Assembly: GCA_965218205.1 (NCBI GenBank)
Contig: OZ244590.1
Location: 62,001-126,000 of the forward strand
Direction: 5' to 3'
Source: CBDDCA01 sp965218205
GTDB lineage: Bacteria; Spirochaetota; Spirochaetia; WTKD01; G963693115
DNA length: 64,000 nt
Shown: in pieces, positions 9,511-18,725 of the stretch
How positions within the stretch are numbered: the stretch's first letter is position 1
How the letters are laid out: the number at the start of each line of letters is the position of its first letter
Notes under the pieces: model-generated
Told to the model about the DNA's origin: nothing
Seen by the model: only the letters and a program-made list of their open reading frames with translations
Databases searched by the model: none
Made by a program: the position numbers and the translations under genes

Positions 9511-9615
9511 ACTATACTTATTATTATAGGCATTTTTATCATATACTTAAAAAATTTCACTATTTTTATGCTAATATTATAGCAAAAATATTTTTTTTTC
9601 TTTACAATGTAATAA

Positions 9616-11184
9616 ATGCAGGACGCAATCAAATATCTACATCCCTTAGAACTAAAAGTGTTGTTCTACTTTGAATCTCAAGAAGCCTCTCAAAAGTCTC
9701 TTCAAGAGTACGGTATATCGGTACATGATATTATAGCAGGGACAGGATTATTGGAAGGGCAAGTAAATCAAGCTATTAGTTGGTTACAAGGAAAATCATA
9801 TGTAGAAGAAAAAAGTAAAACTGTAAGTGTGTGGTATGAAAGAACTTCACTAGGAGCAGAATGGAGTGATAAAAAAACTCCGTATAGAAGAATTGTGGAG
9901 TATGTGCAAAATAATGAAGAGAAGAGTGATTTACAGACTATTGCTAAAAAACTTGGTATAGAAGCAAAAGAGGGAGGCTCTGCCTTTGGTACTCTCTCAA
10001 AAGCACAGGTGCTACGCTTAAATGATGCTAAGCAAGTAGAGTATGTAGAGAATGCTGTGTACCCGTCTGAACTTATGGCACTGGAGTTACTGTTACAACA
10101 AGAAGAAATTGATGGGGGCATCCTTACTACAGAACAAGTGCAAGTTATTGAAAAATATGCAAAAAAGAGAGGCTCTGCTTCCGTTCCTTTCCGTAGAGTA
10201 GAACGTGAGGTAATACAGTATATAATAAGTGATGCAGGAAAGCAGAGCATAGAACAGGCAAAATTACTTGGTCTAACAGGAGAAGAAGTTGGTGCAGTAA
10301 GTGCTCAGATGCTAAAGGATAAAAGCTGGAAAGAAAAAAAGTTTCGTTCGTATAATATTTCTTTGCCTCCTAACAGGGTAAGTGTAGGGAGAAGAAACTC
10401 CTATTCTCAATTTTTACAAGGAGTGAAAGATACATTAGTAGGACTAGGCTTTGAAGAATTTGATGGATCTCTTGTTCAAACGGAATTTTGGAATTCTGAT
10501 GCTTTGTTTATGCCACAATTTCATGCAGCTCGTGATATACATGATGTGTACTATGTAGATGCTCCTACCCATGCAAAAAAAATAGATGAGCCATGGTTGC
10601 ATAATGTAGCGAAAGTACATGAGAATGGAGGGAATACAGGCAGTAGAGGATGGAGATATTCTTTTGATAAACATTTTACGAGACGTTTAATTTTAAGAAG
10701 TCAAGGCACGGTTATGTCAGCAAGGACCTTGCCACATGCAAAAATTCCGGGAAAATATTTTGGTATTCTCCGTGTATTTAGGAGAGATCAAATAGACGCA
10801 ACACATCTTTCTGATTTTTATCAAACGGAAGGTATTATTGTAGGTGAGGATGTGAATTTACGAACATTGCTTGGCTTATTGCGAGTATTTGCAGAAGAAA
10901 TTGCTCATGCAGAAGAAATACGCTATGTGCCTGGGTATTTTCCTTTTACTGAGCCTTCTGTAGAGGTGCATATTAAACATCCAAACATTGGATGGATGGA
11001 GCTGGGAGGCTCTGGTATTTTTCGTCCTGAGGTAACAAAGCCGCTTGGGATAGATGTTCCTGTTGCAGCTTGGGGGATAGGCATAGATAGAATGGCAACT
11101 ATGCAGATGAATATTAGTGATTTACGAGATCTATTTAGTTATGATTTAGAGAAAGTATTATATCAAAAGGCAGGCGTAACCTGA
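9616..11184 (+). CDS. pheS: Phenylalanyl-tRNA synthetase alpha subunit, archaeal/eukaryotic type
   Basis: The 522-residue PheS carries a long N-terminal region with three winged-helix-like tRNA-binding repeats (about residues 1-240) before the class II catalytic core. The core shows FMPQFHAARDIHDVYY (motif 2 region with its HAARD signature), the FRRDQIDATH segment and motif 3 GIGIDRMA near the C-terminus. Standard bacterial PheS is about 330-350 residues, so this is the archaeal/cytosolic-eukaryotic form known from spirochaetes. It charges tRNA-Phe as an (alpha-beta)2 enzyme with PheT, encoded 84 bp downstream. No clear Shine-Dalgarno sequence precedes the ATG. Confidence 0.95.
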   Translation: MQDAIKYLHPLELKVLFYFESQEASQKSLQEYGISVHDIIAGTGLLEGQVNQAISWLQGKSYVEEKSKTVSVWYERTSLGAEWSDKKTPYRRIVEYVQNNEEKSDLQTIAKKLGIEAKEGGSAFGTLSKAQVLRLNDAKQVEYVENAVYPSELMALELLLQQEEIDGGILTTEQVQVIEKYAKKRGSASVPFRRVEREVIQYIISDAGKQSIEQAKLLGLTGEEVGAVSAQMLKDKSWKEKKFRSYNISLPPNRVSVGRRNSYSQFLQGVKDTLVGLGFEEFDGSLVQTEFWNSDALFMPQFHAARDIHDVYYVDAPTHAKKIDEPWLHNVAKVHENGGNTGSRGWRYSFDKHFTRRLILRSQGTVMSARTLPHAKIPGKYFGILRVFRRDQIDATHLSDFYQTEGIIVGEDVNLRTLLGLLRVFAEEIAHAEEIRYVPGYFPFTEPSVEVHIKHPNIGWMELGGSGIFRPEVTKPLGIDVPVAAWGIGIDRMATMQMNISDLRDLFSYDLEKVLYQKAGVT

Positions 11185-11268
11185 TGAGAGCTATGCATCT
11201 AGGTATGATACTCCGTATGTATACATAAAGAATAAAAAGGAAACATAGTATTATTACTATCATTTATT

Positions 11269-12987
11269 ATGCCAAAAATACAAATTGATACAGAATTATT
11301 TTTCTCTCTGTTAGGACAGAGGCTTGACAAAGAGAGATTAGAGGATCTTTTAGTCGTTGCAAAAGCAGAGCTTGAAGAGTTTGCAGAAGGACTTGGTGCA
11401 ACATTAAAAATAGAATTAAATGATACAAATCGCCCTGATTTATGGTCAGCTGCTGGTTTAGCACGTCAGCTTAAATGTTATCTTACCTGTACTGTTGCAC
11501 ATTTTTCATTTTATGATCAAGCTCCAGCACAAGAAAAAACTATTATTGTAGATTCTCGTTTGCGAGATATTCGTCCCTATGTGGTGGGGCTAGAAATATC
11601 AGGCAAAGAGATTGATGAGGCACTTCTTATAGAGCTTATTCAAAATCAAGAAAAGTTATGTGAGAATTTTGGACAAAAGCGTCATGCATTAGCTATGGGC
11701 ATATATCGAGCAAGTGAAATACAATGGCCTGTGCATTATAAAGCCTGCGATCCCGATACCACTGAGTTTGTGCCATTAGAGCATACTCATGCGTTAAGTT
11801 TACGCAAGATAGTGCATGAACATGCGAAAGGAAAAGAGTATGGTCATATTATAAAAGACTACTCTCTCTATCCTCTTCTTGTCGATGCAAAGGATGAAGT
11901 GTTAAGTATGCCTCCTATTATCAATAGTGCAAAGCTAGGGGCAGTACAGATAGGGGATAATCACTTGTTTATAGAACTTACTGGTTGGGATTTAGAAATG
12001 CTTTTTTTAGCTACCTCAATCTGTGCCTGTGATTACGCAGATTTAGGGTTTCAGATTACGAGAATACGATCTTTGTATCAGTATGATACAGGCTATTCAA
12101 AAGAAGTTGTCTGTCCGCATTATTTTCAAACAACAAAAGAATGTAATATACTACAGGCAAATAAGCTGCTTGGAAACAATCATAGTGTTCAGGAAATATC
12201 CGATTCTCTTACACGTATGGGGCTAAAAAACTCTTTGCGAGATGAACACACTTTGCAAGTGACAGTGCCTCCTTATCGTAATGATTTTTTGCATTCAGTG
12301 GATATTATTGAGGATATTATGATTGGCTACGGACTGTCTCAATATGAACCAGACATGCCTAAAAGTTTTACGATAGGACGCATAAGCACAAGAGAAAAAA
12401 TGAAGCGAAGCATCTTACAAACGATGATAGGGCTAGGGTTTCAAGAAATGATGTTTCCGTATCTTGGTTCTAAGCAACAACATATTGTGCAAATGTATGA
12501 GAAAACAGAAATAATAGACAAAGAAAGTACCTTTGTAAAGGTAGCCAACCCTATATCGGAAAACTATGAGTATGTGCGACAGTCCATTTTGCCAAACTTA
12601 CTGGAAACAGAATGTGTATCTGCTAATACTATGTATCCTCATAGGATATGTGAAGTTGGTGAAACAGTAACAAAAGATACAAGTGAAAACTATGGATCTA
12701 AGACATTACAAATGCTTGGGTTTTTGCTTGCAGATAATCAAGCAGGATTTACAGAAATAAATTCTATTGTAGCTGCAATTCTTTTTTACCATGATATTGA
12801 TTGGGAAGCAAAAACAGTGAAAGATTCACGTTTTCTTGAAGATAGAGCTGCAGTAGTAGTACGAAAATCTGATGAAGCAGTGCTAGGAATATTTGGTGAG
12901 ATACATCCACGAATATTAGAGCAGTTTGATATTACTATGCCATGTGCTGGTGGCGAGCTCTTTTTAGATATGTTTACGCTTTTATAA
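11269..12987 (+). CDS. pheT: Phenylalanyl-tRNA synthetase beta subunit, short archaeal type
   Basis: The 572-residue PheT lacks the N-terminal tRNA-binding-like domain and C-terminal anticodon-binding domain that make bacterial PheT about 800 residues long. It has the B3/B4 editing region in the middle (including KDYSLYPLLVDAKDEVLSMPPIINS), the B5 domain (about 285-350, with VPPYRNDFLHSVDIIEDI) and a class II-like C-terminal core ending in the GEIHPRILEQF segment. It matches the size of archaeal and spirochaete PheT and pairs with the upstream PheS. An 84-bp gap without a clear terminator suggests co-transcription. Confidence 0.95.
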   Translation: MPKIQIDTELFFSLLGQRLDKERLEDLLVVAKAELEEFAEGLGATLKIELNDTNRPDLWSAAGLARQLKCYLTCTVAHFSFYDQAPAQEKTIIVDSRLRDIRPYVVGLEISGKEIDEALLIELIQNQEKLCENFGQKRHALAMGIYRASEIQWPVHYKACDPDTTEFVPLEHTHALSLRKIVHEHAKGKEYGHIIKDYSLYPLLVDAKDEVLSMPPIINSAKLGAVQIGDNHLFIELTGWDLEMLFLATSICACDYADLGFQITRIRSLYQYDTGYSKEVVCPHYFQTTKECNILQANKLLGNNHSVQEISDSLTRMGLKNSLRDEHTLQVTVPPYRNDFLHSVDIIEDIMIGYGLSQYEPDMPKSFTIGRISTREKMKRSILQTMIGLGFQEMMFPYLGSKQQHIVQMYEKTEIIDKESTFVKVANPISENYEYVRQSILPNLLETECVSANTMYPHRICEVGETVTKDTSENYGSKTLQMLGFLLADNQAGFTEINSIVAAILFYHDIDWEAKTVKDSRFLEDRAAVVVRKSDEAVLGIFGEIHPRILEQFDITMPCAGGELFLDMFTLL

Positions 12988-13043
12988 GAACAAGGGTATT
13001 GAAATACTATACATGATTACTATAATAACAATGGGAAATTATT

Positions 13044-14087
13044 ATGCAACAAAAGACTATACATAGTAAGCCACATATACTGCAACATTATTCTGGAAAA
13101 GGAAAAGAAAATGAACAGGATATTTTTATTCTTTTACGTCCTGCAACTAATTGTTATCAAATAGAAAGTATTATTCTTAGTGTACTACGATCGTCTCATT
13201 ATTATAGAAAATCTCTGTGGTTAGAGTATATGGCAAATTTACCTGGAACTTTTCTTTCCTTTTATAATGTTATGAACGCACATTATCGTCATCGTTATTA
13301 TTTTTCTATACATGGAAAAGCAAGTTTTACTTCAAGCATGAGAAAAAAGTTTGAGCAGCGGTTTCATAGAAAGTTTGATGATAGTAATATTATCAATCCT
13401 TTTGAAGCCCTTGCATATTTGAATCTTAGTGAAATTGAATTAGCACGTTACTGGCTTTGTACAAAAGAAGGCATGAACGATTACATAGAAGGGCAAACAG
13501 TGAGTATGGTGCGTGATCATGATAACAAGGAACTTTTTATCATTAATTGTGATGTGCCCAGCTTAATGATGCAACATCATGAGGGTACTAATTGTGCAGT
13601 ATTGCTATTTCGTACGGTGCTTTCGTATCAACAGTTTTATATACTCATTAGGGAAGTGATACACAATGTATTCATGCATGTTTCTGAGTTTGCTGATATG
13701 TATAAACATGATAAAACATTACAAAATTATTTCATGCTCTCTCAAGAAATGTTATTGCGTGGAGGATACAAACGGTTTTTTCATTATTCTAACGGTCCTT
13801 TTGAGCAGTTGCATGATGGTATAGATTTTTTATATGATGAAACAGGAAACCATATAGCACTTGAAGATATGACTTTTGCACATTATTTACGCTTACATAA
13901 TGTTGATACAAATGAACTGGAAGCCAGTTTACGAAATCCCATAGGGTTCTTTGAGGTAAATAGTACATGGGAAGAACATTCGTTGTATTCTATGACCTAC
14001 CATATGAATTATCAGCAAGCTCTGAATGTGTTTAAGACAATGCGTTCGCAGTTTATTACCAATGAAAAAATAACTGAAGCGGTATAA
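13044..14087 (+). CDS. Hypothetical 347-residue protein downstream of pheT
   Basis: The product is not recognised. It is rich in His, Tyr and Phe, has no signal peptide or membrane span, and appears to be one globular domain with predicted mixed helices and strands, ending in a helical tail. It follows pheT by 56 bp on the same strand and converges with thrH. Position in a translation-related operon is the only hint, and it is weak. Normal codon use for the region suggests a resident rather than acquired gene. Confidence 0.55.
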   Translation: MQQKTIHSKPHILQHYSGKGKENEQDIFILLRPATNCYQIESIILSVLRSSHYYRKSLWLEYMANLPGTFLSFYNVMNAHYRHRYYFSIHGKASFTSSMRKKFEQRFHRKFDDSNIINPFEALAYLNLSEIELARYWLCTKEGMNDYIEGQTVSMVRDHDNKELFIINCDVPSLMMQHHEGTNCAVLLFRTVLSYQQFYILIREVIHNVFMHVSEFADMYKHDKTLQNYFMLSQEMLLRGGYKRFFHYSNGPFEQLHDGIDFLYDETGNHIALEDMTFAHYLRLHNVDTNELEASLRNPIGFFEVNSTWEEHSLYSMTYHMNYQQALNVFKTMRSQFITNEKITEAV

Positions 14088-14117
14088 TAGTATACAAACC
14101 ATTTCAATAGTACTCTA

Positions 14118-14720
14118 TCACTTGCATGCAAGTAATGCTTTACTGAGTGCCTCATAATGTTCAAATGCTGGTATAGATGGATATAGCTCTGTAATTGCTT
14201 GTGGAGCACGAAAAAATGCACCATAGTTTGCTTGTTGTATCATTGTTATATCGTTATATGAATCTCCAGCTGCAGCAACAAAGATATTACATGCTTGTAA
14301 CTGTTTTGTGAGATGAAATTTTCCATTGTGTTGACGAAGTATATACGATTGTATGTTCCCCTGAGTATCAATGGCAAGTGAATTACAAAAGATAACTGGA
14401 TATTGAAGCAATGCTCGAAATGGGGTAAAAAACTCTACAAATGTATCGGATACAATAATGACTTCGCAGTGTTTACGAAGGTGCATGAAGAAATCGAAAG
14501 CATCAGGAAGCACAGTCATGGTAGCTATGATGTCTTGCAAGGTATGTATAGTAATAGCATGTTGTTGTAATGCCTTAATACGTATTTCCATGAGTTGATC
14601 GTAATCAGCTATATCACGAGTTGTAAGTCCAAGTTCTTCAATATTTGTAATTTTTGCTACTTCTTTCCATATTTCAGGAATAAGCACTCCTTCTAAGTCA
14701 AGGGCAATAGTTTTCTGCAT
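14118..14720 (-). CDS. thrH: ThrH-like phosphoserine phosphatase / homoserine phosphotransferase
   Basis: The 200-residue HAD-superfamily protein has the motif I LDLEGVLIPEIW (nucleophile D8, with Glu in place of the usual second Asp), which is a hallmark of ThrH. Motif II is VIIVSDT, a conserved Lys lies in the GKFHLTKQ segment, and motif IV is AAGDSYNDITMI. In Pseudomonas ThrH dephosphorylates phosphoserine and can transfer the phosphate to homoserine. Here the likely role is the last step of serine synthesis, which would feed the glycine cleavage system nearby. It is transcribed away from groL. Confidence 0.85.
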   Translation of the reverse strand: MQKTIALDLEGVLIPEIWKEVAKITNIEELGLTTRDIADYDQLMEIRIKALQQHAITIHTLQDIIATMTVLPDAFDFFMHLRKHCEVIIVSDTFVEFFTPFRALLQYPVIFCNSLAIDTQGNIQSYILRQHNGKFHLTKQLQACNIFVAAAGDSYNDITMIQQANYGAFFRAPQAITELYPSIPAFEHYEALSKALLACK

Positions 14721-14904
14721 AAGAATATTATAATATTTTATCGTTTTTTGTACTGATATACTTGCAAATATTTTGTATTTTAGGTAACATATAAGTACTG
14801 TATGAAAAATTACTATAGTTTATGCAGTAAATTCAAATTTATAGGGACATAAATGCCTTGTAAATAGCGAAATAAATAAAAATAATAAAACATAGGAGTT
14901 GCAT

Positions 14905-16560
14905 ATGGCAAAACAATTACTCTTTAGTGAAGATGCCAGAAGAGCATTATTACGAGGTGTCGAAAAATTATCAAATGCGGTAAAAGTTACACTTGGACCA
15001 AAGGGAAGACACGTACTTTTAGATAAGAAGTTTGGAGCACCAACTGTTACTAAAGATGGTGTTTCTGTAGCAAAAGAAATTGAGTTAGAGGATGCATATG
15101 AAAATATGGGTGCTCAATTATTAAAAGAGGTTGCTACAAAGACAAATGATGTTGCTGGTGATGGTACGACTACCGCAACAGTACTAGCATATTCCATTGT
15201 AAAGGAAGGGCTTAAAGCAGTTGCAGCAGGTGCTAATCCAATGGAAATTAAACGTGGAGTAGACGCTGCAGTAGAAATAGTAGTTGATGAAATTAGAAAA
15301 AATGCAAAAAACATTAAGTCTACTGAAGAAACAGCACAAGTTGCTTCTATTTCTGCCAATAGTGATAAAGAAATAGGGCAGCAAATAGCAGGGGCTTTTG
15401 AACAGGTAGGAAAAGATGGTGTTATTACGGTTGAAGAATCTAAAACTATTGATTCATCCACTGAGTTTGTAGAAGGAATGCAATTTGATAGAGGGTTTGT
15501 CTCACCTTACTTTGCTAATAAAAGAGACACTATGATAGTGGAAATGGAAAATCCATTTTTACTTATTCATGATAAGAAAATATCCAATATGAAAGATATG
15601 CTTCCTATATTGGAAAAAATTGCTCAGCAAAATAAACCATTGATTATTATAGCCGAAGATATTGAAGGAGAAGCACTTGCTACCTTAGTAGTGAATAATG
15701 TACGCGGTACCCTTAATTGTTGTGCAGTAAAAGCACCTGGTTTTGGCGATAGAAGAAAAGCAATGCTTGAAGATATTGCTATTCTCACTGGTGGGCAAGT
15801 TATTTCTGAAGAATTGGGATATAAACTTGAAAATACTGATATATCTCAGCTTGGGACTGCTGGCTCAGTAAAAGTTGATAAAGAGAATACTATTATTATC
15901 AATGGGGGCGGCAAAGCATCAGCGATTAAAGAACGTGTAGGTCAGATTAAGGCACAAATTGAAGATACTACATCAGATTATGATAGAGAAAAATTACAAG
16001 AAAGGCTTGCTAAGCTCAGTGGTGGAGTTGCAGTTATCAATGTAGGTGCAGCAACCGAAGTTGAACTTAAAGAGAAAAAGCATCGTGTTGAAGACGCATT
16101 GTCTGCTACTCGTGCAGCTCTTGAAGAAGGGGTAGTTGCTGGTGGAGGAACTATCTATGCGTATGCACTCAATGCTCTTAAAAATAAGCAAGGAGATGAT
16201 CTTACTCAAGATGAACAAGTAGGATATAAAATTATTATGCGTGCTATTGAAGAACCTATACGCCAAATTGCTACTAACGCAGGAAAAGATGGGGCTGTTA
16301 TTGCAAATCAAGTACAACAAGAGAAAAAAGGGGTTGGGTATAATGCTGCTCAAGATACATGGCAAGATATGGTACAAGCAGGTATCATTGATCCTGCAAA
16401 AGTGTCTCGCAGTGCTTTACAAAATGCAGCATCTATAGCTGCATTATTATTGACTACAGAATGTGCAATAAGTGATTTACCAGAAGACAATAAGTCAGCT
16501 GCTCCTGCAATGCCAGATCCAGGAATGGGAGGCATGGGTGGAATGGGCGGTATGATGTAA
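14905..16560 (+). CDS. groL: 60-kDa chaperonin GroEL
   Basis: The full-length chaperonin has 551 residues from the ATG at 14905, chosen over a TTG two codons upstream because AGGAG lies six bases before it. It shows the LGPKGRHVLLDK, VAGDGTTTATVLA and GGGTIYAYAL segments and ends in the usual GGM-repeat tail. It folds client proteins in the cytosol as a double heptamer with GroES. No groES is adjacent, so the co-chaperonin is encoded elsewhere. No CIRCE element was found in the 184 bp upstream. A strong intrinsic terminator follows. Confidence 0.99.
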   Translation: MAKQLLFSEDARRALLRGVEKLSNAVKVTLGPKGRHVLLDKKFGAPTVTKDGVSVAKEIELEDAYENMGAQLLKEVATKTNDVAGDGTTTATVLAYSIVKEGLKAVAAGANPMEIKRGVDAAVEIVVDEIRKNAKNIKSTEETAQVASISANSDKEIGQQIAGAFEQVGKDGVITVEESKTIDSSTEFVEGMQFDRGFVSPYFANKRDTMIVEMENPFLLIHDKKISNMKDMLPILEKIAQQNKPLIIIAEDIEGEALATLVVNNVRGTLNCCAVKAPGFGDRRKAMLEDIAILTGGQVISEELGYKLENTDISQLGTAGSVKVDKENTIIINGGGKASAIKERVGQIKAQIEDTTSDYDREKLQERLAKLSGGVAVINVGAATEVELKEKKHRVEDALSATRAALEEGVVAGGGTIYAYALNALKNKQGDDLTQDEQVGYKIIMRAIEEPIRQIATNAGKDGAVIANQVQQEKKGVGYNAAQDTWQDMVQAGIIDPAKVSRSALQNAASIAALLLTTECAISDLPEDNKSAAPAMPDPGMGGMGGMGGMM

Positions 16561-16592
16561 TGACTATCATACATGGAATGATATGAAAGAAG

Positions 16593-16624
16593 AAAAGGGA
16601 GACGGTAAGTCTCCCTTTTTATTA
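16593..16624 (+). terminator. Intrinsic terminator after groL
   Basis: AAAAGGGAGAC (16593-16603) pairs with GTCTCCCTTTT (16609-16619) around a GGTAA loop and runs directly into a T-rich tail. It lies 33 bp after the groL stop codon. Confidence 0.9.
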
Positions 16625-16675
16625 GGATGCTTTATTGTACTTTTATTATAGGAGAGTACAAAGGAGAAATGTAAT

Positions 16676-17041
16676 ATGGCAAAGCATGTAACAAGAGAAG
16701 AATATATTGGTATTATTGGGTTTTTTGGGAATACAGCACTTATTGATAGATCGGTGCTTAAGAAAGTTAAAAAACTTTCTTTTGAAGAACTTCTTGATAA
16801 AAATATGATACGTGAATGTGTATGTGATGCATTATATACTAACAATGAGGATAAAAAAAGAAAGGTATGTGCCCACTACTTTGCTCTTCGTCCTCGTATC
16901 TCTGATGATGAATTGACTTCTTTACCAACACCGCATGATACTCAGCAGGATGACTATATGGTACAATTTAAGTCTCTTGTTCAAGAATATGGTGTTCTTG
17001 AAGAGGTATTACATAGAGAATTACGAAAAAAATATATGTAA
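16676..17041 (+). CDS. Hypothetical 121-residue protein
   Basis: The product is a small soluble protein that is not recognised. It starts after a good AAGGAGA. The N-terminal half (TREEYIGIIGFFGNTALIDR) could form a short helix-strand unit, followed by basic helices and a C-terminal charged helix. It sits between the groL terminator and gcvT, with 74 bp to gcvT. No motif links it to glycine cleavage. Confidence 0.55.
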   Translation: MAKHVTREEYIGIIGFFGNTALIDRSVLKKVKKLSFEELLDKNMIRECVCDALYTNNEDKKRKVCAHYFALRPRISDDELTSLPTPHDTQQDDYMVQFKSLVQEYGVLEEVLHRELRKKYM

Positions 17042-17115
17042 ATTATTGCTATCTTCTGTTATAATTTATTAATCGTATAGTTATGATATACTATATATAG
17101 TGAGTTTATTTTTGT

Positions 17116-18246
17116 ATGTCTAGTGAATTAAAAAGGGTCCCATTATATAATTTTCATCTCCAACAATCAGCAAAGATGGGAGCGTTTGCAGGATACTCTA
17201 TGCCGTTATTCTATGCTCATGGAGCTACACAAGAGCACATACATACAAGAACACATGTTTCTTTGTTTGATGTATCTCATATGGGGCAAGTACATATTAT
17301 TGGAGATGATGTAGGAGCATTTTTAGAGTATCTGTTGCCAGTTTCTGTTTCCTCTATGCCTATTGCAAGTTGTAAGTATACTGTTATGCTTAACGAACAA
17401 GGCGGTATTATAGATGATGTTATTCTCACAAAGAAGGATGATTCTCGGTATCATATTGTGATGAATGCAGCATGTCGAGAAAAAGATACTGCTCATATTA
17501 AAAAAATAGCACAGAATTTTGCAGTTTCTATTGTATTAGAAGATAATGTATTATTGGCAATTCAAGGTCCGCAATCAGAAGAAGTGGTATCTTTGCTTAC
17601 AAAAGAAGTATCTCAGCTTACTTTTATGCAAGGGATGCCTTTTGAGTATGAAGGAAAAGAGTTGTGGATAAACAGAAGTGGCTATACGGGAGAGGATGGC
17701 TTTGAGTTATCTATTGCAAGTGATCATGCCCTCTCTCTTGTGAAGAAGTTATATGAGCATACTGAGTTACAGTGTGCTGGTCTTGGAGCAAGAGATAGCC
17801 TTCGTTTAGAAGCAGGACTCCCTTTGTATGGCACTGATATGACTGAAGATATAAATCCTATTGAAGCAAATCTAAAGTTTGCTATTGCTAAAAAACGCAG
17901 AGAACAAGGAGGATTTGTTGGAGCCTCTGCTATTATGCCGTTTTTTATACATGATGATAGTCGTGTTCCATTACAAGTAAAACAGCTTCGTGTAGGGGTG
18001 CGTATAGAAGAAAGAACTCTTATACGCTCAGGGGCAGAAATTTTTTCTGATGAACATAGTGATCATCCAATAGGGTGGATAAGTTCGGGAGCAATAACAC
18101 CAAGTGTTGACTATCCAATTTGTTTTGCATATGTTCCTGTAGAATACAGTACTGTAGGTACTACACTATGGACACAAAGAAGAGATAAGCGATATAGATG
18201 TAGTGTTACTTCATCTCCTTTTGTTCCTCATAACTATAAGCGATAG
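17116..18246 (+). CDS. gcvT: Glycine cleavage system T protein (aminomethyltransferase)
   Basis: The 376-residue T protein has the early folate-binding landmarks FAGYSMPLFY and the VSLFDVSHMGQ segment, then the NRSGYTGEDGFE motif and the GLGARDSLRLEAGLPLYGTD block that holds the conserved catalytic-site Asp. It transfers the methylene group from the aminomethyl-lipoyl arm of GcvH to tetrahydrofolate and releases ammonia. It is the first gene of gcvT-gcvH-gcvP; spacings of 67 and 46 bp suggest one transcript. No glycine-riboswitch-like tandem structure was recognised in the short upstream region. Confidence 0.97.
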   Translation: MSSELKRVPLYNFHLQQSAKMGAFAGYSMPLFYAHGATQEHIHTRTHVSLFDVSHMGQVHIIGDDVGAFLEYLLPVSVSSMPIASCKYTVMLNEQGGIIDDVILTKKDDSRYHIVMNAACREKDTAHIKKIAQNFAVSIVLEDNVLLAIQGPQSEEVVSLLTKEVSQLTFMQGMPFEYEGKELWINRSGYTGEDGFELSIASDHALSLVKKLYEHTELQCAGLGARDSLRLEAGLPLYGTDMTEDINPIEANLKFAIAKKRREQGGFVGASAIMPFFIHDDSRVPLQVKQLRVGVRIEERTLIRSGAEIFSDEHSDHPIGWISSGAITPSVDYPICFAYVPVEYSTVGTTLWTQRRDKRYRCSVTSSPFVPHNYKR

Positions 18247-18313
18247 TATTGTATTATAGAAATAAAAATAGTATATAGTAACTGTAAAAATGAAAGGAAA
18301 GTGAGGGTAAAAA

Positions 18314-18679
18314 ATGTATTTTACAAAAAATCATGAATGGATATTAGTAGAGGGAACTGTAGCTACAGTAGGGATTACTTCTTATGCACAAGATAATTTA
18401 GGGGATGTTGTGTTTGTTGAATTGCCATCTGTTGATAGTGCAGTGTCACAATCTGATGCAGTAGCAGTAGTAGAATCAGCAAAGTCTGTATCTGATGTGT
18501 ATGCTCCTCTGAGCGGCACCATAGTTGAGATAAATGATACGGTGATTGAGGAGACTTCCATTATAAATACAAGTCCCCAAAAGGATGGGTGGCTCTTTAA
18601 GATTACCATAGATCAGCTGAATCAGCTTGATGAAATGATGAATGAAAGTGAATATAATGAATATATACAGACATTATGA
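18314..18679 (+). CDS. gcvH: Glycine cleavage system H protein
   Basis: The 121-residue lipoyl carrier has the expected length and fold, with the lipoylation site K57 in VVESAKSVSDVYAP. The preceding GDVVFVELP and following PLSGTIVEIN segments are the standard beta-hairpins around the lipoyl lysine. It shuttles the aminomethyl group between GcvP and GcvT. A GGAAAGTGAGGG stretch upstream provides the ribosome-binding site. No lplA or lipA is in view. Confidence 0.97.
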   Translation: MYFTKNHEWILVEGTVATVGITSYAQDNLGDVVFVELPSVDSAVSQSDAVAVVESAKSVSDVYAPLSGTIVEINDTVIEETSIINTSPQKDGWLFKITIDQLNQLDEMMNESEYNEYIQTL

Positions 18680-18725
18680 GAATATAGCGATGAGTATTCT
18701 TTTGTTTGTTTCTTTGTAAATAACT

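Noticed and set aside
14721..14904. CIRCE operator upstream of groL
   Set aside because: No TTAGCACTC-N9-GAGTGCTAA-like inverted repeat is present in the upstream region.
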